A program made the translations under genes and the position numbers. DNA of 64,000 nucleotides from an uncultured Blautia sp. (GTDB lineage Bacteria > Bacillota > Clostridia > Lachnospirales > Lachnospiraceae). Location: assembly GCF_934424005.1 (NCBI RefSeq), contig NZ_CAKRXI010000001.1:1-64000 (forward strand), read 5' to 3'. Shown here piece by piece: positions 9,380 to 18,303 of the stretch; the stretch's first letter is position 1, and each line of letters starts with the position of its first letter. The notes beneath the pieces are model-generated. The model searched no databases. It was given only the letters and a program-made list of their open reading frames with translations, and was not told the origin of the DNA.

Positions 9380-10726
9380 ATGGGTAAATATTTTGGAACA
9401 GATGGTTTTCGTGGAGAAGCAAACATTCAGCTGACAGTAGATCATGCATTTAAAGTGGGCAGATATGTGGGATGGTATTATGGTCGTGATCATAAAGCCA
9501 AAATCGTCATCGGTAAAGATACTAGACGCAGCAGTTATATGTTTGAGTATGCACTGGTTGCCGGTCTGACTGCATCAGGTGCAGATGCATATCTGCTTCA
9601 TGTAACGACTACACCGAGTGTTTCCTATGCAGTACGTACAGAAGATTTTGACTGTGGAATCATGATCTCTGCAAGCCACAACCCATTCTACGATAATGGA
9701 ATCAAACTTCTGAACGGAAACGGACAGAAGATCGAGGCTGAAGTTGAGGCAAGAATCGAAGCATATCTGGATGGCAAGATTGAAGAACTTCCATATGCAA
9801 CAAGAGAAGATATTGGACGTACTGTAGATTTTGCTTCCGGACGTAATCGTTATATCGGATACCTGATTTCCATTCCGTGCCGCGATTTCAAAAATATCAA
9901 AGTTGGTCTGGACTGCTCCAACGGAAGTTCTTCTGCAATCGCAAAGAGTGTTTTTGACGCTCTGCGTGCAAAAACTTATGTCATTAACAATGACCCGGAT
10001 GGAACAAACATCAACAGAGCATGTGGATCCACGCATATTGAAGTACTTCAGAAATATGTGGTGGATAACGGACTGGATATCGGTTTTGCATATGATGGAG
10101 ATGCCGACCGTTGTATTGCAGTAGACCATAAGGGAAATATCATTGATGGAGACAAGATTCTGTATGTTTGCGGTAAATTCCTGAAATCTCAGGGAAAACT
10201 GAATGGAAATACCGTAGTTACAACTGTTATGTCAAATATGGGACTTTACAAGGCATTTGAGGCAGAAGGCATCAACTATGAACAGACGGCAGTTGGTGAT
10301 AAATATGTTGCCGAAAATATGCTTGAGAATAACTACAGTATTGGCGGAGAACAGTCCGGCCATGTTATTTTCAGTCGCTATGCAGCCACCGGTGATGGAA
10401 TCCTGACTTCTCTTATGATCATGGAAGCTTGTGTGGAGCAGAAAGCAACTCTCTGTGATCTTGCAAAAGAAATGAAAGTTTATCCGCAGATTCTCCGCAA
10501 TGTTCGCGTTGCAGACAAGAAGACTGCAAGAGAAAATCCGAAGGTTGTTGAAGCAGTAGAGGCTGCTGCAAGAGTACTCAGCACAGATGGACGTATTCTT
10601 GTAAGAGAAAGTGGTACAGAGCCGCTGATCCGTGTCATGGTAGAGGCAGGAACAGAGGAAATCTGTGCAGAACACGTAAATAACGTTGTTCGTGTAATGG
10701 AAGAAGAAGGACTCGTAGTAGAATAG
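9380..10726 (+). CDS. glmM: Phosphoglucosamine mutase
   Basis: Interconverts glucosamine 6-phosphate and glucosamine 1-phosphate for peptidoglycan precursors. 448 residues, normal length. MGKYFGTDGFRGEAN opens the protein; the phosphoserine loop ISASHNPFYDNGIK lies near residue 100; the metal-binding loop is FAYDGDADRCIAVD; the sugar loop is GGEQSGHV; the phosphate loop is VRESGTEPLIRVM. I start at ATG 9380 with AAGGAG in front; the frame is open back to 9335 but that part is not family sequence. Confidence 0.93.
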   Translation: MGKYFGTDGFRGEANIQLTVDHAFKVGRYVGWYYGRDHKAKIVIGKDTRRSSYMFEYALVAGLTASGADAYLLHVTTTPSVSYAVRTEDFDCGIMISASHNPFYDNGIKLLNGNGQKIEAEVEARIEAYLDGKIEELPYATREDIGRTVDFASGRNRYIGYLISIPCRDFKNIKVGLDCSNGSSSAIAKSVFDALRAKTYVINNDPDGTNINRACGSTHIEVLQKYVVDNGLDIGFAYDGDADRCIAVDHKGNIIDGDKILYVCGKFLKSQGKLNGNTVVTTVMSNMGLYKAFEAEGINYEQTAVGDKYVAENMLENNYSIGGEQSGHVIFSRYAATGDGILTSLMIMEACVEQKATLCDLAKEMKVYPQILRNVRVADKKTARENPKVVEAVEAAARVLSTDGRILVRESGTEPLIRVMVEAGTEEICAEHVNNVVRVMEEEGLVVE

Positions 10727-10733
10727 GATATCA

Positions 10734-11906
10734 ATGAAAAATAAAAGAATCATATGGATGCTGACAGCCGGACTGACATTTGGAATGCTGACCGGCTGTG
10801 GAGGGGAAGAAAAGAAAACTTATGACCAGGCCTGTGCAGATCTTGCACAGGGCAGTTATGATTATGCCCTTCAGGGGTATCAGTCATCGATCACTGCCGG
10901 ATATAAAACAGCAGAGGCATATCGTGGGGCCGGGATCGCAAATATTCATCTTGGAAATTATCAGGATGCCATTGACAGCCTGACCAATGGTCTGAATGAT
11001 GAAAAAGCAGGAAAAGCACTTAAGAAAGATATGCTTGCTTACAGAGCAACCGCAGAATTAAAATCCGGGCTGAATGATGCTGCGATGGCGGATTGTCAGA
11101 CACTGGCAGAAAGCTACAGCATGGATGCAGAGACTTATTATCTGACAGGATGTGTGGCACTGGCAATGGATTCTTATGATGAGGCTTCTTCAAACTTTAC
11201 GGAAGCTTACGGAGAAGATGCCACTTATGATAGAGCAATCCAGATCTATGAGGCATATCTGGAAAAGGATATGGAAGCAGATGGTACACGATATCTTGAG
11301 GCTGCGTTGAAAACAGAACCGAAAAATGCAGAGGATTACTGCAACAGAGGAAAAGTCTATTATTACATGGAAGATTATTCCAATGCGCAGAAGGAACTTA
11401 CGGAGGCTGTGAATCAGAAGAGTACAGAAGGAATGCTTCTTCTGGGAATGGTGTACCGTGCACAGGGAGATACTTCCAATGCCAGAAATATGTATCAGCA
11501 GTATGTGTCAGCGGATGACAGTGATCCGGCCAAAGGCTACAATGGACTGGCACTTTGTGACATGGATGATGGCTCTTATGACAGCGCACTGGAAAATATC
11601 AGCAAAGGCCTGGAAGATGCATCTACAGAAGAAATGCAGGATCTGTTGTTCAATGAGATTGTGGTATATGAGAAAAAACTGGATTTTGCAACTGCACTGA
11701 GCAAAATGCAGGAATATATCAAGATGTTCCCGGATGACGAAAATGCAGCGAAGGAACTGACATTCCTGCAGTCACGTAATGGTGAACTGAGTAATGATAC
11801 AGCTTCTGATACAACGGAGAATACCGATGCAGAGGCGGCTTCTGATGCAGGTGATGCTGCAGATACTTCGGATGGCTCTGATGAATCCGGTGAAGAGGAG
11901 TACTGA
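10734..11906 (+). CDS. TPR-repeat lipoprotein
   Basis: 390 residues, with lipobox GMLTGCGG at residues ~18-24, so predicted to be lipid-anchored outside the cell. The body is a run of helical tetratricopeptide-like repeats (for example GSYDYALQGYQSSITAGY, GNYQDAIDSLTNGL, EDYSNAQKELTEAV, GSYDSALENISKGL). The last ~40 residues are an acidic Asp/Thr/Ser/Ala tail. TPR lipoproteins usually scaffold other envelope proteins; the partner is unknown. It starts 8 bases after glmM and ends 3 bases before hflX, so these likely form one transcript. Confidence 0.88.
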   Translation: MKNKRIIWMLTAGLTFGMLTGCGGEEKKTYDQACADLAQGSYDYALQGYQSSITAGYKTAEAYRGAGIANIHLGNYQDAIDSLTNGLNDEKAGKALKKDMLAYRATAELKSGLNDAAMADCQTLAESYSMDAETYYLTGCVALAMDSYDEASSNFTEAYGEDATYDRAIQIYEAYLEKDMEADGTRYLEAALKTEPKNAEDYCNRGKVYYYMEDYSNAQKELTEAVNQKSTEGMLLLGMVYRAQGDTSNARNMYQQYVSADDSDPAKGYNGLALCDMDDGSYDSALENISKGLEDASTEEMQDLLFNEIVVYEKKLDFATALSKMQEYIKMFPDDENAAKELTFLQSRNGELSNDTASDTTENTDAEAASDAGDAADTSDGSDESGEEEY

Positions 11907-11909
11907 TCT

Positions 11910-13166
11910 ATGCAGTTTTATGATTTCAAGGAAATTGAAGAGCGTGTCATCCTGATCGGTGTACAGACGGAACAGGACGAGGATGTTTCTGCATCGCTTG
12001 ACGAACTGGAAGAACTGGCGGCCACTGCAGGCGCTGTAACTGTTGGGAAAGTAATCCAGAACCGTGAAGCAGTACACCCTGGAACTTATATCGGCAAAGG
12101 CAAGATAGAAGAGGTTGCGGCGCTTCTGGCAGCTTATGATGCCAATGGGGTGATCTGCGATGATGAGCTTTCACCGGCACAGATGAATAATCTGGAGAGA
12201 GAACTGGACTGCAAGGTTATGGATCGAACACTTCTGATCCTGGATATCTTTGCCGGCCGTGCGACCACAAGTGAAGGTAAGATCCAGGTAGAACTGGCGC
12301 AGCTTCGTTACCGGTCGGCGCGTCTGGTTGGACTGCGCGAATCTCTTTCCAGACTTGGCGGTGGTATCGGAACAAGAGGACCGGGTGAGAAAAAACTGGA
12401 AACAGACAGACGTCTGATCCGTACCAGAATATCTGCTCTGAAAGCAGAACTTGTGCAGGTAGAGAAACACCGTGAACTGATCAGAGGCAAGAGAACCAGA
12501 GGAAATCTGAAGACAGCGGCGATCGTAGGCTATACAAATGCAGGAAAATCAACGCTTTTGAATACACTGACAGGAGCCGGCATTCTGGCAGAAGATAAGC
12601 TGTTCGCAACATTGGATCCAACGACGCGTGTATTGGAACTCAAAGATGGGCAGCAGATCCTTCTGACAGATACTGTAGGATTTATCCGCAAGCTGCCACA
12701 TCATCTGGTAGAAGCGTTTAAAAGTACGCTGGAAGAGGCTAAGTATGCAGATTATATCATTCATGTGGTAGATGCTTCCAATCCGCAGGCAGAGATTCAG
12801 ATGCATACGGTGTATGAGACACTCCGGGAGCTGGGAGCGACAGGCAAAAAGATCATTACACTCCTGAATAAGCAGGATCAGGTGCAGGGAGAATCACTTC
12901 GGGATTTTCGGGCAGATTATACAGTCAAATGTTCAGCCCGTACCGGAGAGGGTCTGGAGGAACTCAAAGATGTTCTTGCAAAACTTCTCGCAGAGAGCCA
13001 GATTTATCTGGAAGAGTTATATACTTATAAAGAGGCTGGCAAGATTCAGATCATCCGGGAGTACGGAAGTCTGCTTTCTGAAGAATATCGGGAAGATGGA
13101 ATTTTTGTAAAGGCGAGAGTACCTGCAGAAATCTTTGTTTCAGTAATGCCAAAGGCTCATAAATAA
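11910..13166 (+). CDS. hflX: Ribosome-associated GTPase HflX
   Basis: 418 residues. The N-terminal HflX domain ends in GGGIGTRGPGEKKLETDRR. The G domain follows with G1 GYTNAGKSTLLN, G3 DTVGFIRKLPHHLVEAF and G4 LNKQDQ. HflX binds and splits stalled ribosomes in other bacteria. The palindrome downstream (13190-13235) could end this transcript but is also a pair of NrdR boxes. Confidence 0.94.
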   Translation: MQFYDFKEIEERVILIGVQTEQDEDVSASLDELEELAATAGAVTVGKVIQNREAVHPGTYIGKGKIEEVAALLAAYDANGVICDDELSPAQMNNLERELDCKVMDRTLLILDIFAGRATTSEGKIQVELAQLRYRSARLVGLRESLSRLGGGIGTRGPGEKKLETDRRLIRTRISALKAELVQVEKHRELIRGKRTRGNLKTAAIVGYTNAGKSTLLNTLTGAGILAEDKLFATLDPTTRVLELKDGQQILLTDTVGFIRKLPHHLVEAFKSTLEEAKYADYIIHVVDASNPQAEIQMHTVYETLRELGATGKKIITLLNKQDQVQGESLRDFRADYTVKCSARTGEGLEELKDVLAKLLAESQIYLEELYTYKEAGKIQIIREYGSLLSEEYREDGIFVKARVPAEIFVSVMPKAHK

Positions 13167-13189
13167 AGGAAAAACGGGAATATTGGACA

Positions 13190-13235
13190 ACACCATATAG
13201 TTGTGCATTTACATTATCGGCACAATATATGGTGT
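13190..13235 (+). promoter_or_regulatory. Two NrdR boxes in inverted-repeat form
   Basis: The right box GCACAATATATGGTGT (13220-13235) matches the NrdR consensus acaCwAtATaTwgtgt at 14 of 16 positions. The left one, ACACCATATAGTTGTG (13190-13205), matches well in one half. Their starts are 30 bases apart, the three-helical-turn spacing known for tandem NrdR sites. They sit just upstream of the -35 of the nrdD promoter. The pair also forms a long hairpin followed by TTTTTG and so may double as the hflX terminator. No nrdR gene is in the window. Confidence 0.7.
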
Positions 13236-13244
13236 TTTTGTCTA

Positions 13245-13273
13245 TTGACGTATAGATAAGAGTCTGCTACAAT
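13245..13273 (+). promoter_or_regulatory. Promoter of the first nrdD gene
   Basis: TTGACG (13245-13250), a 17-base spacer, and TACAAT (13268-13273) make a strong vegetative promoter, 10 bases downstream of the NrdR box pair. The leader to the ATG is about 110 bases. Confidence 0.75.
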
Positions 13274-13388
13274 AGGTTCTACATGGTTGCTGTAAAAGGA
13301 GAAAACAGCAATCTGCAGCATGTAATTCACGGTATGGATATGACCGTATATAATACAGGTGCAAGGAGTAGAGGGAGGAATGTATAAC

Positions 13389-15761
13389 ATGTTTCAGGTA
13401 GTAAAACGTGATGGAGAAATTGCTGAGTTTCAGATGGCAAAGATTACATCAGCTATTGATAAAGCATTTGATGCAAAAGAAAAAAACTACAGTAAAGATA
13501 TGATCGACCTTTTGGCCCTTCGTGTTACAGCAGATTTCCAGAATAAGATCCAGGATGGGAAGGTAACCGTAGAGGATATCCAGGACAGTGTGGAGAATGT
13601 TCTGATCCAGGCCGGATACAGTGATGTTGCCAAGGCATATATCCTCTATCGTAAACAGAGGGAAAAGATCCGTAATATGAAATCCACGATTTTGGATTAC
13701 AAAGAGATCGTGGACAGTTATGTGAAGGTTGAGGATTGGCGAGTAAAAGAGAACTCCACTGTCACATATTCGGTAGGTGGTCTGATCTTGAGTAATTCCG
13801 GTGCAGTTACAGCCAATTACTGGTTATCCGAGATTTATGACAATGAGATCGCAGATGCACACAGAAATGCAGATATCCATATTCATGATCTGTCTATGCT
13901 GACCGGTTACTGTGCAGGGTGGTCATTGAAACAGCTTATCAAAGAAGGGCTGGGTGGCATCGAAGGCAAGATTACATCCGCACCGGCAAAGCACCTGAGC
14001 GTCCTTTGCAATCAGATGGTGAATTTCCTTGGAATCATGCAGAATGAATGGGCTGGTGCGCAGGCATTTTCTTCTTTTGATACGTATCTGGCACCTTTTG
14101 TCAAGGTGGACAACCTAAGTTATCCGGAAGTTAAGAAATGTATTGAATCTTTCATTTATGGCGTGAATACACCAAGCCGTTGGGGAACACAGGCACCGTT
14201 TTCCAATATCACACTGGACTGGACGGTTCCGGATGATCTTGCAGAGCTTCCTGCGATCGTTGGCGGCAAAGATATGGATTTCAAATACAAAGACTGCAAA
14301 AAAGAAATGGATATGGTTAATAAGGCTTTTATTGAGACGATGATCGAGGGAGATGCCAATGGACGTGGGTTCCAGTATCCAATCCCGACATATTCTATCA
14401 CTAAAGAGTTCGACTGGTCCGATACAGAGAACAATCGTCTGCTGTTTGAGATGACTTCCAAATATGGAACTCCATATTTTTCAAATTATATCAACAGTGA
14501 TATGAAACCAAGTGATATTCGAAGCATGTGCTGCCGTCTGCGTCTGGATCTTCGTGAACTGCGTAAGAAGAGTGGCGGATTCTTCGGATCCGGTGAAAGT
14601 ACCGGTTCGGTAGGTGTTGTTACGATCAACATGCCACGTATCGCATATCAGTCCAAGACACCGGAAGAATTCTACAGAAGACTGGATCGTCTGATGGATA
14701 TTTCTGCAAGATCACTGCATATCAAGAGAGAGGTTATTACAAAACTTCTGAATGAAGGTCTTTATCCGTATACGAAGAGATATCTTGGAAGCTTTGACAA
14801 TCATTTTTCGACCATTGGTCTTGTAGGCATGAATGAAGCCGGTCTGAATGCGAAATGGCTTGGCTGTGACATGAGCGATCCGCGTACACAGAAATTTACA
14901 AAAGAGGTTCTTACACACATGCGCAACCGTCTTTCTGATTATCAGGAAGAATATCCGGGTGAACTGTTTAATCTGGAGGCGACTCCGGCAGAATCTACGG
15001 CATATCGTCTTGCAAAACATGACCGTAAGCGCTGGCCGGATATCCGTACAGCCGGAAGCAAAGGAGATACTCCGTATTATACCAACAGTTCCCATCTGCC
15101 GGTAGAATACAGCTCAGATATTTTTGATGCACTGGATATTCAGGATGAACTGCAGACTCTTTATACATCTGGTACCGTATTCCATGCATTCCTCGGTGAA
15201 AAACTTCCGGACTGGAAGGCTGCTGCATCTCTGGTACGCAAGATTGCCGAGAACTATAAACTTCCATACTATACGATCTCACCTACTTACTCCGTATGTA
15301 AGGAACATGGATATTTAAGTGGTGAGCACTTTACCTGTCCGAAATGTGGAAAGAAAGCAGAGGTTTACAGTCGAATTACCGGATATTACCGTCCGGTACA
15401 GAACTGGAATGATGGAAAAGCGCAGGAGTACAAGAACCGTACACTGTATGATGTGCTTCACTCCAAACTTAAGAAAGTCCATACCAGTATGGTTACAGTG
15501 ACAGATGATGATGTCAAGATCGAGCCGGTAGAAACACATAAATATCTGTTTACAACCAACACCTGTCCAAACTGCCGCATGGCAAAGAAGATGCTGGAAG
15601 GTGAAGATCTGGAGATCATTGATGCAGAGAAGAATCCGGATATGGCACGTCAGTTTGGCATTATGCAGGCACCGACACTGGTCATTACGGATGGAGAACA
15701 TCTGAAGAAATATGTAAATGCATCCAATATTCAGAAATATGTGGATGAAGAGTTAGATTAA
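13389..15761 (+). CDS. nrdD: Class III (anaerobic) ribonucleotide reductase fused to a glutaredoxin-like domain
   Basis: Reduces ribonucleoside triphosphates to deoxy forms using a glycyl radical. About 790 residues, longer than usual. Residues ~1-90 are an ATP-cone regulatory domain, then the catalytic barrel. A four-cysteine zinc site (Cys in VCKEHG and TCPKCGKK) precedes the glycyl-radical motif SRITGYYRP with Gly near 665. After a short linker, residues ~712-790 form a glutaredoxin/NrdH-like domain with CPNC near 726-729 and a cis-proline QAPTL. This suggests a redoxin-dependent reductase that carries its own electron donor. I start at ATG 13389, correctly spaced from GGGAGG; ATG 13380 is too close to it. 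No nrdG is adjacent. Confidence 0.93.
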   Translation: MFQVVKRDGEIAEFQMAKITSAIDKAFDAKEKNYSKDMIDLLALRVTADFQNKIQDGKVTVEDIQDSVENVLIQAGYSDVAKAYILYRKQREKIRNMKSTILDYKEIVDSYVKVEDWRVKENSTVTYSVGGLILSNSGAVTANYWLSEIYDNEIADAHRNADIHIHDLSMLTGYCAGWSLKQLIKEGLGGIEGKITSAPAKHLSVLCNQMVNFLGIMQNEWAGAQAFSSFDTYLAPFVKVDNLSYPEVKKCIESFIYGVNTPSRWGTQAPFSNITLDWTVPDDLAELPAIVGGKDMDFKYKDCKKEMDMVNKAFIETMIEGDANGRGFQYPIPTYSITKEFDWSDTENNRLLFEMTSKYGTPYFSNYINSDMKPSDIRSMCCRLRLDLRELRKKSGGFFGSGESTGSVGVVTINMPRIAYQSKTPEEFYRRLDRLMDISARSLHIKREVITKLLNEGLYPYTKRYLGSFDNHFSTIGLVGMNEAGLNAKWLGCDMSDPRTQKFTKEVLTHMRNRLSDYQEEYPGELFNLEATPAESTAYRLAKHDRKRWPDIRTAGSKGDTPYYTNSSHLPVEYSSDIFDALDIQDELQTLYTSGTVFHAFLGEKLPDWKAAASLVRKIAENYKLPYYTISPTYSVCKEHGYLSGEHFTCPKCGKKAEVYSRITGYYRPVQNWNDGKAQEYKNRTLYDVLHSKLKKVHTSMVTVTDDDVKIEPVETHKYLFTTNTCPNCRMAKKMLEGEDLEIIDAEKNPDMARQFGIMQAPTLVITDGEHLKKYVNASNIQKYVDEELD

Positions 15762-15795
15762 AAGAATACAGGTGGATAAGTTCTGCTGAAAAGAG

Positions 15796-15857
15796 TCCTG
15801 TGGAAGGGTTTGGTGTACAGAAAGAAAACGTACAGAACATTTCCGCAGGATTTTTTT
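15796..15857 (+). terminator. Intrinsic terminator after nrdD
   Basis: TCCTGTGGAA near 15796 pairs with TTTCCGCAGGA ending at 15850, enclosing a small GTAC/GTAC stem, followed by seven T. Confidence 0.75.
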
Positions 15858-15871
15858 GTCCACTGCAAAGG

Positions 15872-15900
15872 TTTACATTTGAAAGAAACGTGAGTATAAT
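15872..15900 (+). promoter_or_regulatory. Promoter of the ACT-domain gene
   Basis: TTTACA (15872-15877), 17-base spacer, TATAAT (15895-15900). Confidence 0.55.
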
Positions 15901-15962
15901 GGATAAAGTTGGTATAATATGCAAGTTTTAATTTATTTATGCACAGGACGAGGAGAGAGAAA

Positions 15963-16382
15963 ATGATCAAACAGAACATTGTATTTATTGAAAATAAAGC
16001 AGGAAGTCTTCAGAAAGTCACCGAACTTCTGGCAGAAGCAGGGATTGATATTTATGGATTTGCATGCTTTGATGCACCGGAGTTTGCTCTTTTTCGTATG
16101 ATAACAAACCAGGCAGATGAAGCAGAGAAACTTCTGAGTGAGAATGGATATATGAATCGTGTGACAGAGGTCATTGCTGTAGACCTGAAAGATGAAGTGG
16201 GCGGACTGAATACCGTACTGCAGGTCCTTGGCAACTGTAATGTGAATCTGGATTATATTTATACATCCTATCATAGAGAAAACAGCCTTCCGATCATGAT
16301 CCTTCAGACAGATGATGTATTTGTGACAGAGAATGTACTGAGCAATAATGGATTCCGTGTACTGAATTCACTGGAGGACTGA
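15963..16382 (+). CDS. Tandem ACT-domain protein
   Basis: A 139-residue protein made of two ACT folds: residues ~4-65 (IVFIENKAGSLQKVTELLAEAGIDI) and ~70-139 (GGLNTVLQVLGNCNVNLDYIY). ACT domains bind amino acids or other small ligands. With no enzyme attached, it is probably a stand-alone sensor of the kind often placed beside amino-acid transport or aromatic-acid genes. The AzlCD pair follows 7 bases later, so it may respond to branched-chain amino acids; that is inferred from position. The start at 15963 has GAGGAGAG in front. Confidence 0.85.
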   Translation: MIKQNIVFIENKAGSLQKVTELLAEAGIDIYGFACFDAPEFALFRMITNQADEAEKLLSENGYMNRVTEVIAVDLKDEVGGLNTVLQVLGNCNVNLDYIYTSYHRENSLPIMILQTDDVFVTENVLSNNGFRVLNSLED

Positions 16383-16389
16383 TACAGGC

Positions 16390-17115
16390 ATGAATAAAAC
16401 AAGTTTTGGGAAAGGCCTTCAGGATGGAATTCCGATTGGCCTGGGATACTTTGCGGTATCCTTTACCTTTGGGATTATGGCTATTCAGTCAGGTCTGACT
16501 GCATGGCAGGCAGTTCTGATCTCACTGACAAATCTTACCTCGGCAGGACAGTTTGCAGGTATTGGAATCATTGCAGCCGGTGGTTCGCTGTGGGAGATGG
16601 CACTGACGCAGCTGGTCATCAACTTAAGATACTGTCTGATGTCTTTTTCTCTGTCACAGAAACTGGAAAAAGGTGTTTCCAATGGACACAGACTTGCGGT
16701 TGCATTTGGTGTGACAGATGAGATCTTTGGTGTCAGTGCAAGTCAGGAGGGAAGGATCAGTCCGTGGTATAATTATGGTGTAATGTGTGTCGCGATTCCG
16801 GGATGGACACTGGGAACACTGGCAGGAGCTGTTTCCGGAAGTCTGCTTCCGGATTTCCTGGTAAGTGCACTGAGTGTGGCAATCTATGGAATGTTTCTTG
16901 CGGTGATCATTCCACCGGCGAAGAAAAATCGAGCCGTTCTTGGTGTAGTGATCGGAGCGATGGCTGTGAGTACGTTATTTGCGGTGGTTCCGGTACTGAA
17001 TAAAGTTTCTACCGGATTTGTGATCATTATCACGACATTGCTGATAGCAGGGCTGGCAGCACATTTCTGCCCGGTTGAGGAAAAAGAAACAGAGGAAAAG
17101 GAGGCAGCAAACTGA
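16390..17115 (+). CDS. azlC: AzlC family large subunit of a branched-chain amino-acid exporter
   Basis: 241 residues with several membrane segments and the family start GLQDGIPIGLGYFAVSFTFG, then TNLTSAGQFAG and LRYCLMS. AzlC works with the small AzlD protein, encoded next, to export branched-chain amino acids or analogues in B. subtilis and relatives. The C-terminus is a short charged tail (EEKETEEKEAAN). Confidence 0.92.
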   Translation: MNKTSFGKGLQDGIPIGLGYFAVSFTFGIMAIQSGLTAWQAVLISLTNLTSAGQFAGIGIIAAGGSLWEMALTQLVINLRYCLMSFSLSQKLEKGVSNGHRLAVAFGVTDEIFGVSASQEGRISPWYNYGVMCVAIPGWTLGTLAGAVSGSLLPDFLVSALSVAIYGMFLAVIIPPAKKNRAVLGVVIGAMAVSTLFAVVPVLNKVSTGFVIIITTLLIAGLAAHFCPVEEKETEEKEAAN

Positions 17116-17116
17116 T

Positions 17117-17437
17117 ATGAAACCGAATGTATATCTGTATATTCTGGTGATGGCAGGCGTAACATATCTGATTCGTATGCTTCCACTGGTCCTTTTCAAA
17201 AGGGAGATCACCAGTCCGTTTGTAAAATCCTTTCTGTACTATGTGCCATATGCATGTCTTGCTGCTATGACATTTCCGGCAATTCTGACAGCAACGGCAG
17301 GCGGAATCATTTCCGGTGCAGCGGGACTCATTGTAGCACTGATCGTGGCATATCGTGAAAAGAGTCTTCTTACGGTTGCGTTGTTCGCGTGTGCGGCGGT
17401 ATTTATTGTAGAGAGAATAATGGAATTTATAATGTAG
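17117..17437 (+). CDS. azlD: AzlD family small subunit of a branched-chain amino-acid exporter
   Basis: 106 residues, about four membrane segments, with the conserved VTYLIRMLPLVLF near the N-terminus and FVKSFLYYVPYACLAAMTFPA. The start ATG 17117 follows the azlC stop by one base, and the ribosome site AGGAGG lies inside azlC, so the two are translationally coupled. Confidence 0.9.
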   Translation: MKPNVYLYILVMAGVTYLIRMLPLVLFKREITSPFVKSFLYYVPYACLAAMTFPAILTATAGGIISGAAGLIVALIVAYREKSLLTVALFACAAVFIVERIMEFIM

Positions 17438-17443
17438 AAAAAG

Positions 17444-17480
17444 TTCTGGCTTTGCTTTGTGCGGGGCCGGAATTTTTTTT
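17444..17480 (+). terminator. Intrinsic terminator after azlCD
   Basis: TTCTGGC (17444-17450) pairs with GCCGGAA (17466-17472), followed by eight T. Confidence 0.75.
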
Positions 17481-17508
17481 CGAAAATAGTTAGATGAAGC
17501 AAATTTTC

Positions 17509-17556
17509 TTGACAAAACAGATAGCCTAAACTAACATAAGTATAGGCATAACTAAC
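17509..17556 (+). promoter_or_regulatory. Promoter of the ABC exporter operon with ACTAAC-type repeats
   Basis: TTGACA (17509-17514), 17-base spacer, TAACAT (17532-17537). AACTAAC occurs twice, once overlapping the -10 and once just after it, and GCCTA/TAGGC flank the first copy. ACTAAC/GTTAGT words also occur at the dtxR-like and heme-locus promoters (44233-44246, 47410-47430), so a shared metal-dependent regulator is possible but unproven. Confidence 0.45.
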
Positions 17557-17592
17557 CGACGAGGTTGGCAAAGGTATGAAAAGGAGAAACTT

Positions 17593-18291
17593 ATGTTTTT
17601 GGAAATTCGGGATATTAAGAAATCATTTGGCACCGGGGACAGCAAAGTAGATGTTCTAAAAGGGCTGGACCTGGATATTGAAAAAGGGGAATTCTGTGTA
17701 CTTCTGGGGCCATCGGGCTCCGGTAAATCCACCTTGCTGAATATTATCGGTGGAATCGAGAGCGCAGATGGTGGAAGTATTTCTATCGAAGGCGAAAAGC
17801 TGGCTGATATGAAAGAAAAGAAACTTTCTCAGTACAGACGGAAACATCTTGGCTATATCTTTCAGATGTACAACCTGATTCCGAATCTGACTGTGAGGGA
17901 GAATATTGAGGTTGGTGCTTATTTAAGTGACCGGGCACTGGATGTGGATGAGCTTCTGCATACACTTGGTCTTTTTGAGCATCAGAGGAAACTTCCGAAT
18001 CAGCTTTCCGGCGGACAGCAGCAGAGAACTGCGATTGGGCGTGCAATTGTAAAAAATCCGGATATTCTACTCTGTGATGAGCCGACCGGTGCATTGGATT
18101 ACAATACTTCCAAGGAAATTCTGAAATTGATCGAAACAGTGAACCAGAAATACGGAAATACGGTGATCATGGTAACACATAATGATGCAATCAAGGACAT
18201 GGCGGATCGTGTGGTAAAACTTCGAGATGGAATGATCCGTAAAAACTATCAGAACGAGCATAAGATTCCTGCGATGGATCTTGACTGGTAA
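17593..18291 (+). CDS. ABC transporter ATP-binding protein (MacB/LolD-like)
   Basis: 232 residues. Walker [17 protein letters not shown], signature LSGGQQQRTAIGRAI, Walker B ILLCDEPTGALD and the H-loop MVTHND are all present. The family energises FtsX-type permeases that move peptides, lipids or antimicrobials rather than import nutrients. The partner permease begins 12 bases after its stop. No two-component system sits beside it, unlike BceAB-type resistance modules. Confidence 0.93.
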   Translation: MFLEIRDIKKSFGTGDSKVDVLKGLDLDIEKGEFCVLLGPSGSGKSTLLNIIGGIESADGGSISIEGEKLADMKEKKLSQYRRKHLGYIFQMYNLIPNLTVRENIEVGAYLSDRALDVDELLHTLGLFEHQRKLPNQLSGGQQQRTAIGRAIVKNPDILLCDEPTGALDYNTSKEILKLIETVNQKYGNTVIMVTHNDAIKDMADRVVKLRDGMIRKNYQNEHKIPAMDLDW

Positions 18292-18303
18292 GGGGGCGGT
18301 GCT

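Noticed and set aside
13190-13240. Long hairpin with T-run, first read simply as the hflX terminator
   Set aside because: Both arms match NrdR boxes with correct spacing next to a strong nrdD promoter; termination may be a side role only.
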